A stretch of 48,036 bases of DNA. It comes from an uncultured Anaerolineales bacterium (GTDB lineage: Bacteria > Chloroflexota > Anaerolineae > Anaerolineales > Villigracilaceae). The notes under the pieces are model-generated. The model did not search any database and had not been told where the DNA came from. It worked only from the letters and a program-made list of their open reading frames with translations. Position numbers and translations under genes: made by a program. The stretch's first letter is position 1; each line of letters begins with the position of its first letter. Of the stretch, positions 1 through 7,707 are shown piece by piece. The stretch spans positions 1 to 48,036 of the forward strand of contig CALGPL010000021.1 in NCBI GenBank assembly GCA_937960595.1, given 5' to 3'.

Positions 1-65
1 GCTTCCGAAACCGGTAGAAATGTGGGGAGCGTGACCATGCCTGACCTTCCTGCTGAAATACACAT

Positions 66-124
66 AAAGCGCCCAGGGGATCCATCAGGCGCTTTGCGGG
101 GGACAGGGATGGAATCCCTGTTTT
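66..124. other. Two consecutive hairpins in the first 160 bases
   Basis: Bases 66-73 pair perfectly with 88-95 (AAAGCGCC/GGCGCTTT), and 103-110 pair with 114-121 (ACAGGGAT/ATCCCTGT) around a 3-base loop followed by TTT. The second hairpin resembles a weak plus-strand terminator for a gene upstream of the window. No coding region is seen in bases 1-159. Confidence 0.4.
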
Positions 125-159
125 GAAGAAAATTACAGTGATAAAGTGCAATTTTGCAG

Positions 160-230
160 AGGCGACGACGGGATTTGAACCCGTGATCAGGGTTTTGCAG
201 ACCCTTGCCTTGCCACTTGGCCACGACGCC
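160..230 (-). tRNA. tRNA-Cys (GCA)
   Basis: Read on the minus strand this folds as a complete cloverleaf: acceptor GGCGTCG/CGTCGCC with one U-U mismatch, a D arm, an anticodon stem AGGGT/ACCCT around loop CTGCAAA (anticodon GCA), and a T arm with loop TTCAAAT. The discriminator base is U, as usual for tRNA-Cys. The 3' CCA is not encoded. It is the last of three co-oriented tRNA genes. Confidence 0.95.
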
Positions 231-241
231 ATAAATTGATT

Positions 242-305
242 GCTGATTGTGGATCGACGATTGCCGATTGGCCGCGCCATCCACAATCTTCAATCCACAA
301 TCAGC
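242..305. repeat. Inverted repeat in the spacer between tRNA-Gly and tRNA-Cys
   Basis: The 13-base GCTGATTGTGGAT at 242-254 is exactly complementary to 293-305. A shorter second copy of the right arm lies at 279-288. The spacer is otherwise non-coding. It may be a small dispersed palindromic repeat within the tRNA transcript. Confidence 0.55.
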
Positions 306-314
306 CATGTACAG

Positions 315-386
<72 letters not shown>

Positions 387-413
387 AAACAGCCTGTCAC
401 TTCCGGCCGAGAG

Positions 414-486
414 TGCCGAGAGCCAGAATCGAACTGGCGACACCGCGATTTTCAGTCGCGTGCTCTACCAACTGAGCTATCTCGGC
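414..486 (-). tRNA. tRNA-Phe (GAA)
   Basis: A minus-strand cloverleaf with acceptor GCCGAGA/TCTCGGC, anticodon stem CGCGA/TCGCG around loop CTGAAAA (anticodon GAA), T loop TTCGATT and discriminator A. CCA is not encoded. It is the promoter-proximal gene of the Phe-Gly-Cys cluster. Confidence 0.96.
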
Positions 487-518
487 CTGGGAATGTACTC
501 TCCCTTCGAGCGGGTGTG

Positions 519-547
519 ATTTTACACGCAGAGAGAGAGATTGTCAA
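519..547 (-). promoter_or_regulatory. Consensus promoter of the tRNA cluster
   Basis: On the minus strand TTGACA (542-547) is followed after exactly 17 bases by TAAAAT (519-524). This is a near-perfect sigma-70 type promoter about 30 bases upstream of tRNA-Phe. No other promoter is seen between the three tRNA genes, so they are probably one transcript. Confidence 0.85.
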
Positions 548-590
548 GAAAAGTTTTCTCCTTCGTGATTGCCCTCCGCTCTCTTTTTGC

Positions 591-620
591 CACGAATTCT
601 GGCAAATGGAAAAATTCGTG
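591..620. repeat. Small palindrome upstream of ridA
   Basis: CACGAATT (591-598) pairs with AATTCGTG (613-620). The 548-756 stretch is AT-richer than its surroundings and holds no gene. A poor -10-like TAGAAT lies at 723-728 before ridA. Confidence 0.35.
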
Positions 621-756
621 CCAATCGTGAAATTTTTGGCCGAACATCTGCTGATTGGGCAGGTGCCAAAATTTAGGCGATCACCACCGGACGCTTTTTT
701 ACCTTCCGCTTCTTTTTTGAAGTAGAATTGGAAAAACCCATTTTTGCGAGGAAACC

Positions 757-1140
757 ATGTCCAAACACATCGTCTCGGCTGACAAGGCTCCCAAAGCCAT
801 CGGCCCCTACTCGGTCGCCGTGAAGACCGACGGCTTCATTTTTACCGCCGGCCAAATCGGCATTGACCCGGCGGTTGGCGAACTGGTCGACGGCGGGATC
901 GAAGCCCAGACCCGGCAGGTACTGACCAACCTGAGGAACGTCCTCGAAGCCGCCGGCTCAGGCCTCGACCACATCGTCAAGACCACTGTCTTCCTGAAAG
1001 ACATGGCCGATTTTGCCAAAATGAACGCCATCTACGCCGAGTTCTTCACGCAGGACCCGCCTGCCCGCTCGACCGTTGCCGTAACCGGCCTGCCCAAGGG
1101 CGCACTGGTGGAAATCGAGGCAATCGCCATTCCTAACTAA
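757..1140 (+). CDS. ridA: RidA family 2-iminobutanoate/2-iminopropanoate deaminase
   Basis: This 127-residue protein is full length for the RidA/YjgF/UK114 family. The family hydrolyses reactive enamine and imine intermediates released by PLP enzymes such as threonine dehydratase, sparing other PLP enzymes from damage; it is a cytosolic trimer. Visible signatures are the N-terminal APKAIGPYSVAV segment (binding-site G16-P17-Y18-S19), the FTAGQIG strand, and PPARSTVAV with the substrate-carboxylate arginine at R104. E119 lies in the final VEIEAIA strand. The ATG follows GAGGAAA at good spacing. The gene stands alone between the divergent tRNA cluster and a degraded kinase fragment. A PLP desulfhydrase/deaminase, a plausible imine source, is encoded at 8862-9821 but in a different unit. 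The family is certain; the exact substrate is not. Confidence 0.95.
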   Translation: MSKHIVSADKAPKAIGPYSVAVKTDGFIFTAGQIGIDPAVGELVDGGIEAQTRQVLTNLRNVLEAAGSGLDHIVKTTVFLKDMADFAKMNAIYAEFFTQDPPARSTVAVTGLPKGALVEIEAIAIPN

Positions 1141-1259
1141 GCATTCCCCAAAACAGTGTATAGGGGCGAATGCACTGGAGTCCCACCCCCACCTCTCCTG
1201 AGCGCAAGGGCTTCCGGTACCAGCCGTCTCTCCTGAAAATAACCTCGACAGCAAGGGAG

Positions 1260-1388
1260 AAAACTGCTCTTGCACATGGTGGTAAAATTACCGTCCGCAG
1301 CACGCCGGGGTCAGGCAGCACCTTCACCGTCTTTCTGCCGCTGATCCCCCCGGATGCCGACGCGACGATCTCAAAACGTCAGAAATAA
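1260..1388 (+). pseudogene. Remnant of a sensor histidine kinase C-terminus
   Basis: The frame ending at TAA 1386-1388 reads AHGGKITVRSTPGSGSTFTV followed by FLPL. This matches the last strands and G2-box region of histidine kinase HATPase_c domains. Upstream of about residue K at 1260 the frame loses all resemblance to the family, and no ATP-binding N or G1 box, HisKA or start codon with a ribosome site is present. I read this as the surviving 3' end of a kinase gene whose body was deleted or replaced. Its stop codon lies 3 bases before the next start, so the surface operon may have inherited a deletion junction here. The match is short but specific. Confidence 0.7.
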
Positions 1389-1391
1389 CAC

Positions 1392-2405
1392 ATGCCAACC
1401 GTCTCCGTCATCGTTCCCTGCTTGAACGAACAAGCCACCATTCGTCTTCTCCTGGAGGCCATCTACGCCCAGACCTACCCGCGCCCCGACCTGGAGGTTG
1501 TCATCGCCGATGGCATGTCCACCGACGGGACGCGCGCCGAGATCGCCGCCTTTGCCGCCGCGCACCCCGACCTGGCCGTAACGGTGGTGGACAACCCCCC
1601 CGGCAGCATCCCCGCCGCCCTGAACCGGGCCATGCAGCAGGCACGCGGCGACATCCTCTTGCGGCTGGACGCCCACTCGATGCCCTATCCCGATTACGTG
1701 GAGCGCTGTGTGGCCGATTTGGAAGCCGGCCTGGGTGAAAACGTCGGCGGGGTGTGGGAAATCCGGCCCGGCGGCCCCGGCTGGCTGGCCGAGTCGATCG
1801 CCGCCGCGGCCGCCCATCCGCTCGGCGCGGGCGATGCCCTCTACCGCCACGCCACCCGCCCGGCCTACGTGGACACCGTCCCCTTTGGAGCCTTCAAGCG
1901 CGAACTCCTGGCGCTGGTCGGCTTCTTCGACGAAAGCCTGCTCACCAACGAGGACTACGAGTTCAACGTCCGCCTGCGCCGTTCGGGGGGACGCATCTGG
2001 CTCGATCCGGCCATCCGCTCGGTGTACCTGGCCCGCCCGACGCTCGGCGCTCTGGCGCGCCAGTATTTCCGCTACGGTTTCTGGAAGTGGCGCATGTTGC
2101 GGCGCTACCCCGGCAGCCTGCGCTGGCGGCAGGGACTGCCGCCCCTCTTCGTGCTGAGCCTGCTCGGCGGCGCCCTCCTGGCCGTTTTCCTGCCGCTCTT
2201 CCGCCCCCTGCTGGCAGCCGAAATCCTGCTCTATGCGGCCGTCCTCCTGGCCGCCGGCCTGCAGGCCGCCTGGCAGCGGAGAAAAATCTTCCTGGCCGTC
2301 GGCCTGCCGGCGGCAATTGCCGTCATGCACCTGGCCTGGGGAACAGGCTTTTTATCGAGTATGATTAAGGGGATCGGCGCTCCAGCAAATTCGAACGGGA
2401 AGTGA
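1392..2405 (+). CDS. Family 2 glycosyltransferase, ExoA-like, membrane-anchored
   Basis: This 337-residue protein begins with a GT-A fold: VSVIVPCLNE at residues 4-13, ADGMSTDGT as the nucleotide-binding loop near 39-47, and LLRLDAHS carrying the metal-binding D-x-H motif near residue 98. FFDESLLTNEDYEFNVRLRR supplies the E-D-Y/E-F acceptor-side motif. The last third holds several hydrophobic segments (from about residue 250), so the enzyme should sit on the inner membrane and add a sugar to a lipid-linked oligosaccharide or surface glycan. It opens a same-strand operon and overlaps the next gene's possible GTG start. The sugar donor cannot be read from sequence. The similarity pattern resembles succinoglycan ExoA-type transferases. 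Confidence 0.88.
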   Translation: MPTVSVIVPCLNEQATIRLLLEAIYAQTYPRPDLEVVIADGMSTDGTRAEIAAFAAAHPDLAVTVVDNPPGSIPAALNRAMQQARGDILLRLDAHSMPYPDYVERCVADLEAGLGENVGGVWEIRPGGPGWLAESIAAAAAHPLGAGDALYRHATRPAYVDTVPFGAFKRELLALVGFFDESLLTNEDYEFNVRLRRSGGRIWLDPAIRSVYLARPTLGALARQYFRYGFWKWRMLRRYPGSLRWRQGLPPLFVLSLLGGALLAVFLPLFRPLLAAEILLYAAVLLAAGLQAAWQRRKIFLAVGLPAAIAVMHLAWGTGFLSSMIKGIGAPANSNGK

Positions 2406-2407
2406 AC

Positions 2408-3829
2408 ATGGGTTCGACGGCCAAACCGAAACCCCCTGCCTGGCGCATGCGCCCGCGCGACCAGCGCACCCTCCTGATCATCGGCGACCTCCTGGCCGCG
2501 TATGCCGGCCTGGTGGCCGCCCTGATCTTGTGGGGCGTGCGCGATCAGTGGCTGGATTTCTCGCTCGAATTCTTGCAGAAGCGGGTCGAGTTTTGGTACT
2601 ACTTCCTGCCGTTCCTGTGGCTGTTGCTTCTGGTCCAGCTCTACGATCCCCACCGCGCCAACGACTGGAAAGTGACCCTGCGCGTCATCGCATTTGCCGC
2701 CTCGGCCGGGCTGCTGTTCTACGCGGTCATCTATTTCTTCTTCGAGGGCGCCATCGCCCGCATCGGCGTGGGCGCCTTCTTACTTTTTGCTTCGATCGCG
2801 ACCCTCCTCTGGCGGCTGACCTACATTGGCATCTTCTCGGCCCCGGCCTTCCTGCGCCGCGTCCTGATCATCGGCGCCGGCAAAGCCGGGCACACCCTGG
2901 CGCTGGCCTACAAAAACATCTACCCGCCGCCCTTCCACCTGGTCGGTTTCCTGGATGACGACCCCCAAAAAGTGGGCACCTCCCTGGAAGGCTACCCCGT
3001 CCTGGGCGGCAGCGACCAGTTGCTGGCCATCATCGAAAACGAATCCGTCTCCGACCTGGTCGTGGCCATCGTCGGCGAAATGCGCGGCAGCACCTTCCAG
3101 ACCATCCTGGACGCCCAGGAACGCGGCCTGGAGGTCATCCCGATGCCCACCCTCTACGAGGAACTGCTCGGCCGCGTGCCCGTCCACCACCTCGAGTCGG
3201 AGTGGCTGCTGCGTTCGTTCGTGGATCAGGCGCGGGTCGGTGGATTCTACGAGGTCGGCAAGCGCATCCTCGACATCCTGCTCGCCCTGGTGGGGCTGGC
3301 CATCCTGGCCGTGATTTCGCCGCTGGTGAGCCTGGTCATCCTGATCGACAGCGGCCTGCCGATCACCTACAAACAGATTCGGCTGGGCAAGGGCGGCAAG
3401 CCCTTCTACGTCTACAAATTCCGCACCATGCGCCAGGACGCCGAAAAGGACGGCAAGCCGCGCCTGACCCAGGAAAAAGACGACCGCATCACGCGGGTCG
3501 GCAACTTCCTGCGCCGCACTCACATTGATGAATTTCCGCAATTCTGGAACGTCCTGCGCGGCGAGATGAGCGTCGTCGGGCCGCGCTCCGAGCGCCCGGA
3601 ATGGGTGGCCGAGTTCCAGAAGCAGATTCCCTTCTATCGGGCGCGCCTGCTGGTCAAGCCGGGGATCACCGGCTGGGCGCAGGTCAATTACGGCTACTAT
3701 GCCACCGTGGAGGAGATGGCCGTCAAACTGGAATATGATTTGTATTACATCAAACACCGCAACCTATTGATGGACATCTTCATTATCCTTCGCACCGTCG
3801 GACAGGTGCTCGGCTTGCGCGGCAGGTGA
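2408..3829 (+). CDS. Polyprenyl-phosphate sugar-1-phosphate transferase (WbaP/WcaJ type)
   Basis: The enzyme transfers a sugar phosphate from an NDP-sugar to undecaprenyl phosphate, the first committed step of exopolysaccharide or O-antigen units. The 473-residue protein has four hydrophobic segments in the first 150 residues, a CoA-binding-like Rossmann domain (VLIIGAGKAGHTLA and GFLDDDPQKVG), a further membrane hairpin near 290, and a C-terminal bacterial sugar transferase domain. That domain shows YKFRTM, LRRTHIDEFPQFWNVLRGEMSVVGPR split over residues about 360-400, and KPGITGWAQV. ATG 2408 is preceded by GGGAAG at suitable spacing; the in-frame GTG at 2402 is an alternative. It follows the GT2 gene and precedes the epimerase by one base, so it is surely co-transcribed. 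Confidence 0.95.
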   Translation: MGSTAKPKPPAWRMRPRDQRTLLIIGDLLAAYAGLVAALILWGVRDQWLDFSLEFLQKRVEFWYYFLPFLWLLLLVQLYDPHRANDWKVTLRVIAFAASAGLLFYAVIYFFFEGAIARIGVGAFLLFASIATLLWRLTYIGIFSAPAFLRRVLIIGAGKAGHTLALAYKNIYPPPFHLVGFLDDDPQKVGTSLEGYPVLGGSDQLLAIIENESVSDLVVAIVGEMRGSTFQTILDAQERGLEVIPMPTLYEELLGRVPVHHLESEWLLRSFVDQARVGGFYEVGKRILDILLALVGLAILAVISPLVSLVILIDSGLPITYKQIRLGKGGKPFYVYKFRTMRQDAEKDGKPRLTQEKDDRITRVGNFLRRTHIDEFPQFWNVLRGEMSVVGPRSERPEWVAEFQKQIPFYRARLLVKPGITGWAQVNYGYYATVEEMAVKLEYDLYYIKHRNLLMDIFIILRTVGQVLGLRGR

Positions 3830-3830
3830 C

Positions 3831-4760
3831 ATGGCGACCCTCCTGGTTACCGGCGGCGCCGGCTTCATCGGTTCGCACCTCGTCGGCGCTTTGCTGGCCC
3901 GCGGCAACGACGTGCGCGTCCTGGACAATTTCAGCACCGGCCGCCGCGAGAACCTGCCGGCGGCAGATTCCCGCCTCGAGGTGCTGGAAGGCGACCTGCG
4001 CGACGTTTCGCTCCTGCAGCGCGCCGTGCAGGAGGTAGAGGTCATCTTCCACCTGGCGGCCTTCATCTCCGTCCCGGCCTCGCTGCGCGACCCGCAGACC
4101 TGCTTCGAGGTCAACACCGCCGGGACGGCGGCTCTGTTCGAGGCGGCCCGCCGGGCAGGCGTCCGCAAAGTGGTGTTTTCGTCGAGCAGCGCCGTTTACG
4201 GGGACAATGACAACCTGCCCCTGGCCGAAAGCGAAGCGCCGCGCCCGCTCTCGCCCTATGCCCTCTCGAAACTGGTCGGCGAACAATATGGCCGCTTCTA
4301 CACGCGCACCTTCGGCCTGCCGGTGACCGCCCTGCGCTACTTCAACGTCTATGGGCCGCGCCAGGCGCCCGATTCGCCCTACGCGGCCGCCATTCCCATC
4401 TTCGTCAGCCGCCTGCAAAGCGGCCGAGCGGTGGACATCTTCGGCGACGGCCGCCAGACGCGCGATTTCATCTTCGTGGACGATGTGGTGCGCGCCAACC
4501 TGCTGGCCGCCGAAACCCCGGCCGCCGACGGCGAGGTCTTCAACCTCTGCACCGGCGAAGAGACCTCCCTGCTCGATTTGCTGAAGGTCTTGAGCGAAGC
4601 GGCCGGACGCCGGCCCGAGGTCTGCTTCGGCCCGCCGCGCCCGGGCGACATCCACCGCTCGGTCGGCGACCCGCGCAAGGCAGCCCGTCTGCTCGGCTTT
4701 CGCGCCGAAACCAGCCTGGCCGAGGGCCTGCGTCAAACGTTCGAATGGATGCGCGCATGA
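3831..4760 (+). CDS. NAD-dependent epimerase/dehydratase (UDP-glucose 4-epimerase-like)
   Basis: An extended short-chain dehydrogenase of 309 residues. The NAD site GGAGFIGSH lies at residues 8-16. An acidic residue ends strand two (VLDNFSTG), the SSSSAVYGD segment supplies the catalytic serine, and the Y143-A-L-S-K147 dyad is intact. TRDFIFVDDV and RPGDI are typical of UDP-sugar epimerases. The likely task is interconverting UDP-glucose and UDP-galactose, or uronic acid forms, to feed the surface glycan enzymes encoded around it. The start is one base after the sugar-phosphate transferase stop, and the 3' end overlaps the next gene. Exact nucleotide-sugar specificity is not decidable from sequence. 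Confidence 0.93.
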   Translation: MATLLVTGGAGFIGSHLVGALLARGNDVRVLDNFSTGRRENLPAADSRLEVLEGDLRDVSLLQRAVQEVEVIFHLAAFISVPASLRDPQTCFEVNTAGTAALFEAARRAGVRKVVFSSSSAVYGDNDNLPLAESEAPRPLSPYALSKLVGEQYGRFYTRTFGLPVTALRYFNVYGPRQAPDSPYAAAIPIFVSRLQSGRAVDIFGDGRQTRDFIFVDDVVRANLLAAETPAADGEVFNLCTGEETSLLDLLKVLSEAAGRRPEVCFGPPRPGDIHRSVGDPRKAARLLGFRAETSLAEGLRQTFEWMRA

Positions 4761-6667
4761 GCCGCAACACGCGTCTCCGCCTGCAAATCCGCAACCGCTT
4801 CGTGCTGGCCTTCGACCTGGCCCTGATCGTCCTCTCGGCCCTCGGCAGTTACGCCCTGCGCCTGGAGATGGGGCCGGATTTCTTCCGCTACTACCTGCAG
4901 GGGGCGCTGTGGCTGACGGGCATCAGCCTGGCAGTCAAGCCGCTGGTCTTCTACCTGTTCGGCCTGTACCGGCGTCTGTGGGTCTATGCCAGCATCAACG
5001 AATTGAAGGTCATCGCCTTGGCCGTCACCACGGCTTCCGGCGTGGTTTCGGTCGTGATGATCGGCCTGTTCCTGCTCAAGGTCTTCGGCCCCGGCCTGCC
5101 GCGTTCGGTGCTGGCCATCGACTGGCTGCTCTCGCTCTTCGGCGTCGGCGGCATCCGCTTCGCCATCCGCCTGCTGGCCGAGAGCCGGACGACGAGCGAG
5201 AGGCAGGCCCAACGCGGACGCTCGCAGCGGGTGCTGGTGGTCGGCGCCGGAGACGCCGGCGCGCTGGTGGTGCGCGAGATGCAAAAGAATCCCCAGTTGA
5301 ACAAGACGCCGGTCGGCTTCCTCGACGACGACCCCTCCAAACAGCGCCATCAGATTCACGGCGTGCCGGTGGTGGGCAAACTGAGCGACCTGGGACGCGT
5401 GCTGGACAGCAAGCGCGTCAACGAGGTCATCATCGCCATCCCCAGCGCCGGGGGCAGCCTGGTGCGCATGGTGGCCGACCTCTGCCGCCTGAAAGGCGTG
5501 CCCTTCCGCACCATGCCGGGCCTGTACGAGTTGATCGGCGGCAGCGTGAGCGTCTCTGCCTTGCGCGAGGTGGACATCACCGACCTGTTGCGGCGCGAAC
5601 CGGCCCACATCCAGACCGAGCAGACCGGCCTGGCCCTGCGCGGCAAGCAGGTCCTGGTCACCGGCGCGGGCGGCTCGATCGGGCGCGAACTGTGCCGTCA
5701 GATCGCCCGTTGGGAACCGGCCATGCTCATCCTGCTGGGACACGGCGAAAACAGCATCTTCGAGACCCTGCTGGAACTGCGCGAATCCTACCCGTCCCAG
5801 CCGCTCCAGCCGGTCATCGCCGACGTGCGCGACCTGCCGCGCCTGCAAGCCATCTATAGACAATTCCAGCCGGAGGTCATCTTCCACGCCGCGGCGCACA
5901 AACACGTTCCGCTGATGGAAAGCAACGTCGAGGAGGCCGTCAGCAACAACGTCATCGGGACGCGCAACGTGGTGGAGGCGGCGGTGACAGGGAACGTCGA
6001 ACGGCTGGTGATGATCTCGACCGACAAGGCCATCCGTCCGGCCAACGTGATGGGCGCCACCAAGCGTCTGGCCGAGATGATCGTGCTGGAGGCCGCCCGG
6101 CGCACCGGCCGGCCCTATTCGGTGGTGCGCTTCGGCAACGTGCTGGGCAGCCGCGGCAGCGTCGTCCCGCTCTTCAAGCGCCAAATCGCCCGCGGTGGGC
6201 CGGTGACGGTCACTCACCCGGAGATGAAGCGCTACTTCATGACCATCCCCGAGGCGGTTCACCTCGTCCTGCAGGCTGCCGCGCTGGGGCGCGGCGGCGA
6301 GGTCTTCCTGCTCAACATGGGCCAGCCGGTACGCATCCTCGACCTGGCCGAGGACCTCATCCGCCTCTCCGGGCTGGAACCGGGCAAGGACATCGAAATC
6401 GTCTTCACCGGCATCCGCCCGGGCGAAAAACTCAGCGAAGACCTGTGGGAGGACGGTTCCATCTACCAGAAGACCGCCCACCCCGACATCTTCCGCCTGG
6501 AGGCCGAGGAGGCCAACCTGCCCGCCGACTTGCATAAAGTGGTGGAGGACCTCGCCCGCCTGGCGCGCCGCGGCGAGACCGCCGCCATCCTGTCCCTGCT
6601 GGACGCGATCATCCCCGAGGCAGCCGTGCGCGCCGCCCCCCCGCCCGACTTCACCTCGATCGTGTGA
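4757..6667 (+). CDS. Membrane NDP-sugar 4,6-dehydratase, FlaA1/CapD/WbpM family
   Basis: About 636 residues. Four N-terminal membrane helices (to about residue 140) are followed by a CoA-binding-like Rossmann domain (VLVVGAGDAGALVVREM, GFLDDDPSK) and a catalytic SDR domain with VTGAGGSIGRELCRQI near residue 305. The catalytic region ISTDKAIRPANVMGATKRLA carries the M-x-x-x-K pair near 432-436, which replaces the usual tyrosine in FlaA1-type UDP-GlcNAc 4,6-dehydratases. GEKLSEDL near the C-terminus is typical. Products would be 4-keto-6-deoxy sugars for the surface polymer. ATG 4757 overlaps the upstream stop as ATGA; the in-frame ATG 4745 would add four residues. Next comes a FemAB-like gene with a GTGA overlap. 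Confidence 0.93.
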   Translation: MSRNTRLRLQIRNRFVLAFDLALIVLSALGSYALRLEMGPDFFRYYLQGALWLTGISLAVKPLVFYLFGLYRRLWVYASINELKVIALAVTTASGVVSVVMIGLFLLKVFGPGLPRSVLAIDWLLSLFGVGGIRFAIRLLAESRTTSERQAQRGRSQRVLVVGAGDAGALVVREMQKNPQLNKTPVGFLDDDPSKQRHQIHGVPVVGKLSDLGRVLDSKRVNEVIIAIPSAGGSLVRMVADLCRLKGVPFRTMPGLYELIGGSVSVSALREVDITDLLRREPAHIQTEQTGLALRGKQVLVTGAGGSIGRELCRQIARWEPAMLILLGHGENSIFETLLELRESYPSQPLQPVIADVRDLPRLQAIYRQFQPEVIFHAAAHKHVPLMESNVEEAVSNNVIGTRNVVEAAVTGNVERLVMISTDKAIRPANVMGATKRLAEMIVLEAARRTGRPYSVVRFGNVLGSRGSVVPLFKRQIARGGPVTVTHPEMKRYFMTIPEAVHLVLQAAALGRGGEVFLLNMGQPVRILDLAEDLIRLSGLEPGKDIEIVFTGIRPGEKLSEDLWEDGSIYQKTAHPDIFRLEAEEANLPADLHKVVEDLARLARRGETAAILSLLDAIIPEAAVRAAPPPDFTSIV

Positions 6668-7707
6668 CCGGCCTCGTTCAAAACGAAAGTCCTGACGAAA
6701 CCACCATGGAAGTCACCCTCGCCGCCTGGAACGAATTCCTCGACGCCCACCCCCATGCCCACCTCCTGCAGACCGGCCTATGGGGCGAGTTGAAATCTGC
6801 CTTCGGCTGGCAGGCCGTGCGGCTGATCGCCGGGGAGTGCGGGGCGCAGGTCTTGTTCCGCCGCCTGCCGCTCGGGTTCACGGTGGCTTACCTTCCAAAA
6901 GGGCCGGTTTCCAGTGAACAGCACGCGGGGGTCCATGAGTCGTTTTTGGACGAACTGGATGCGCTCTGCCGCAAAAAGAAAGCCGTCTTCCTGAAGATCG
7001 AGCCGGACGCCTGGGAAGAGGAGGGGCAGCCGCCAGCGGTCGGCGCGTCCGCCTTCGTCCTCAGCCGGCACTCGATTCAGCCCCGCCGCACCCTGATCGT
7101 TGACCTGCGCGGCAGCGAGGAAGACCTCCTCGGCCGGATGAAGCAAAAATGCCGCTACAACATCCGGCTGGCGGAAAAGAAGGGGGTCCGCGTCCGTCCC
7201 TGGGACGACCTGGACGGCTTTCACCGCATGATGTTGGCCACCGGCGAGCGCGACGCCTTCGGCGTGCACGCCGCCGCTTATTACCGCAAAGCCTACGAAC
7301 TCTTCCATCCCGCCGGCCTGGCGGAGTTGCTGGTCGCCGAGTACGAGAACGAACCTTTGGCGGCGCTGATGGTCTTCGCCCGCGGCCGGCGCGCCTGGTA
7401 TCTCTACGGCGCCTCGACCGAACGCGAGCGCAACCGCATGCCGACGTATCTGCTGCAATGGGAAGCCATGCGCTGGGCGCGGCAACGCGGCGCCGAACAA
7501 TACGACCTCTACGGCGTCCCCGACGCCGACCAGGCGGCGCTGGAAGCCCAGTTCGAATCCCGCCGCGACGGGCTGTGGGGCGTCTATCGCTTCAAGCGCG
7601 GCTTCGGCGGCGAACTGCGCCGCGCCGCCCCCGCCCTCGACCGCCTCTACCATCCCCTGCTCTACCGACTCTATCTGTGGCGCATGGCCGGACGGGAGGC
7701 CGGATGA
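6664..7707 (+). CDS. FemAB-like aminoacyl/peptidyl transferase, first of a tandem pair
   Basis: This 347-residue protein has the double-GNAT FemABX architecture. HLLQTGLWGELKSAFGW opens domain one, GRMKQKCRYNIRLAEKKGV is the hallmark central segment, and WYLYGASTER, LLQWEAMRWA and YDLYGVP close domain two. Characterised FemX/A/B enzymes add amino acids from aminoacyl-tRNA to the lipid II stem peptide at the inner membrane face; other members act on non-peptidoglycan acceptors. The GTG at 6664 overlaps the dehydratase stop (GTGA), but ATG 6706 aligns better with the N-terminus of the paralogue at 7704 and may be the true start. Together with the next gene it probably modifies wall precursors or the surface polymer made by this operon. 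Confidence 0.88.
   Translation: MTGLVQNESPDETTMEVTLAAWNEFLDAHPHAHLLQTGLWGELKSAFGWQAVRLIAGECGAQVLFRRLPLGFTVAYLPKGPVSSEQHAGVHESFLDELDALCRKKKAVFLKIEPDAWEEEGQPPAVGASAFVLSRHSIQPRRTLIVDLRGSEEDLLGRMKQKCRYNIRLAEKKGVRVRPWDDLDGFHRMMLATGERDAFGVHAAAYYRKAYELFHPAGLAELLVAEYENEPLAALMVFARGRRAWYLYGASTERERNRMPTYLLQWEAMRWARQRGAEQYDLYGVPDADQAALEAQFESRRDGLWGVYRFKRGFGGELRRAAPALDRLYHPLLYRLYLWRMAGREAG

Noticed and set aside
100-124. A degenerate tRNA T-arm near position 100
   Set aside because: The stem is perfect but the loop lacks TTC and no other tRNA arms fit around it.
4733-6535. A 600-codon open frame antisense to the dehydratase gene
   Set aside because: It is Gln/Asp/Val/His-rich with no family signature and is explained by the codon bias of the high-GC gene on the other strand.
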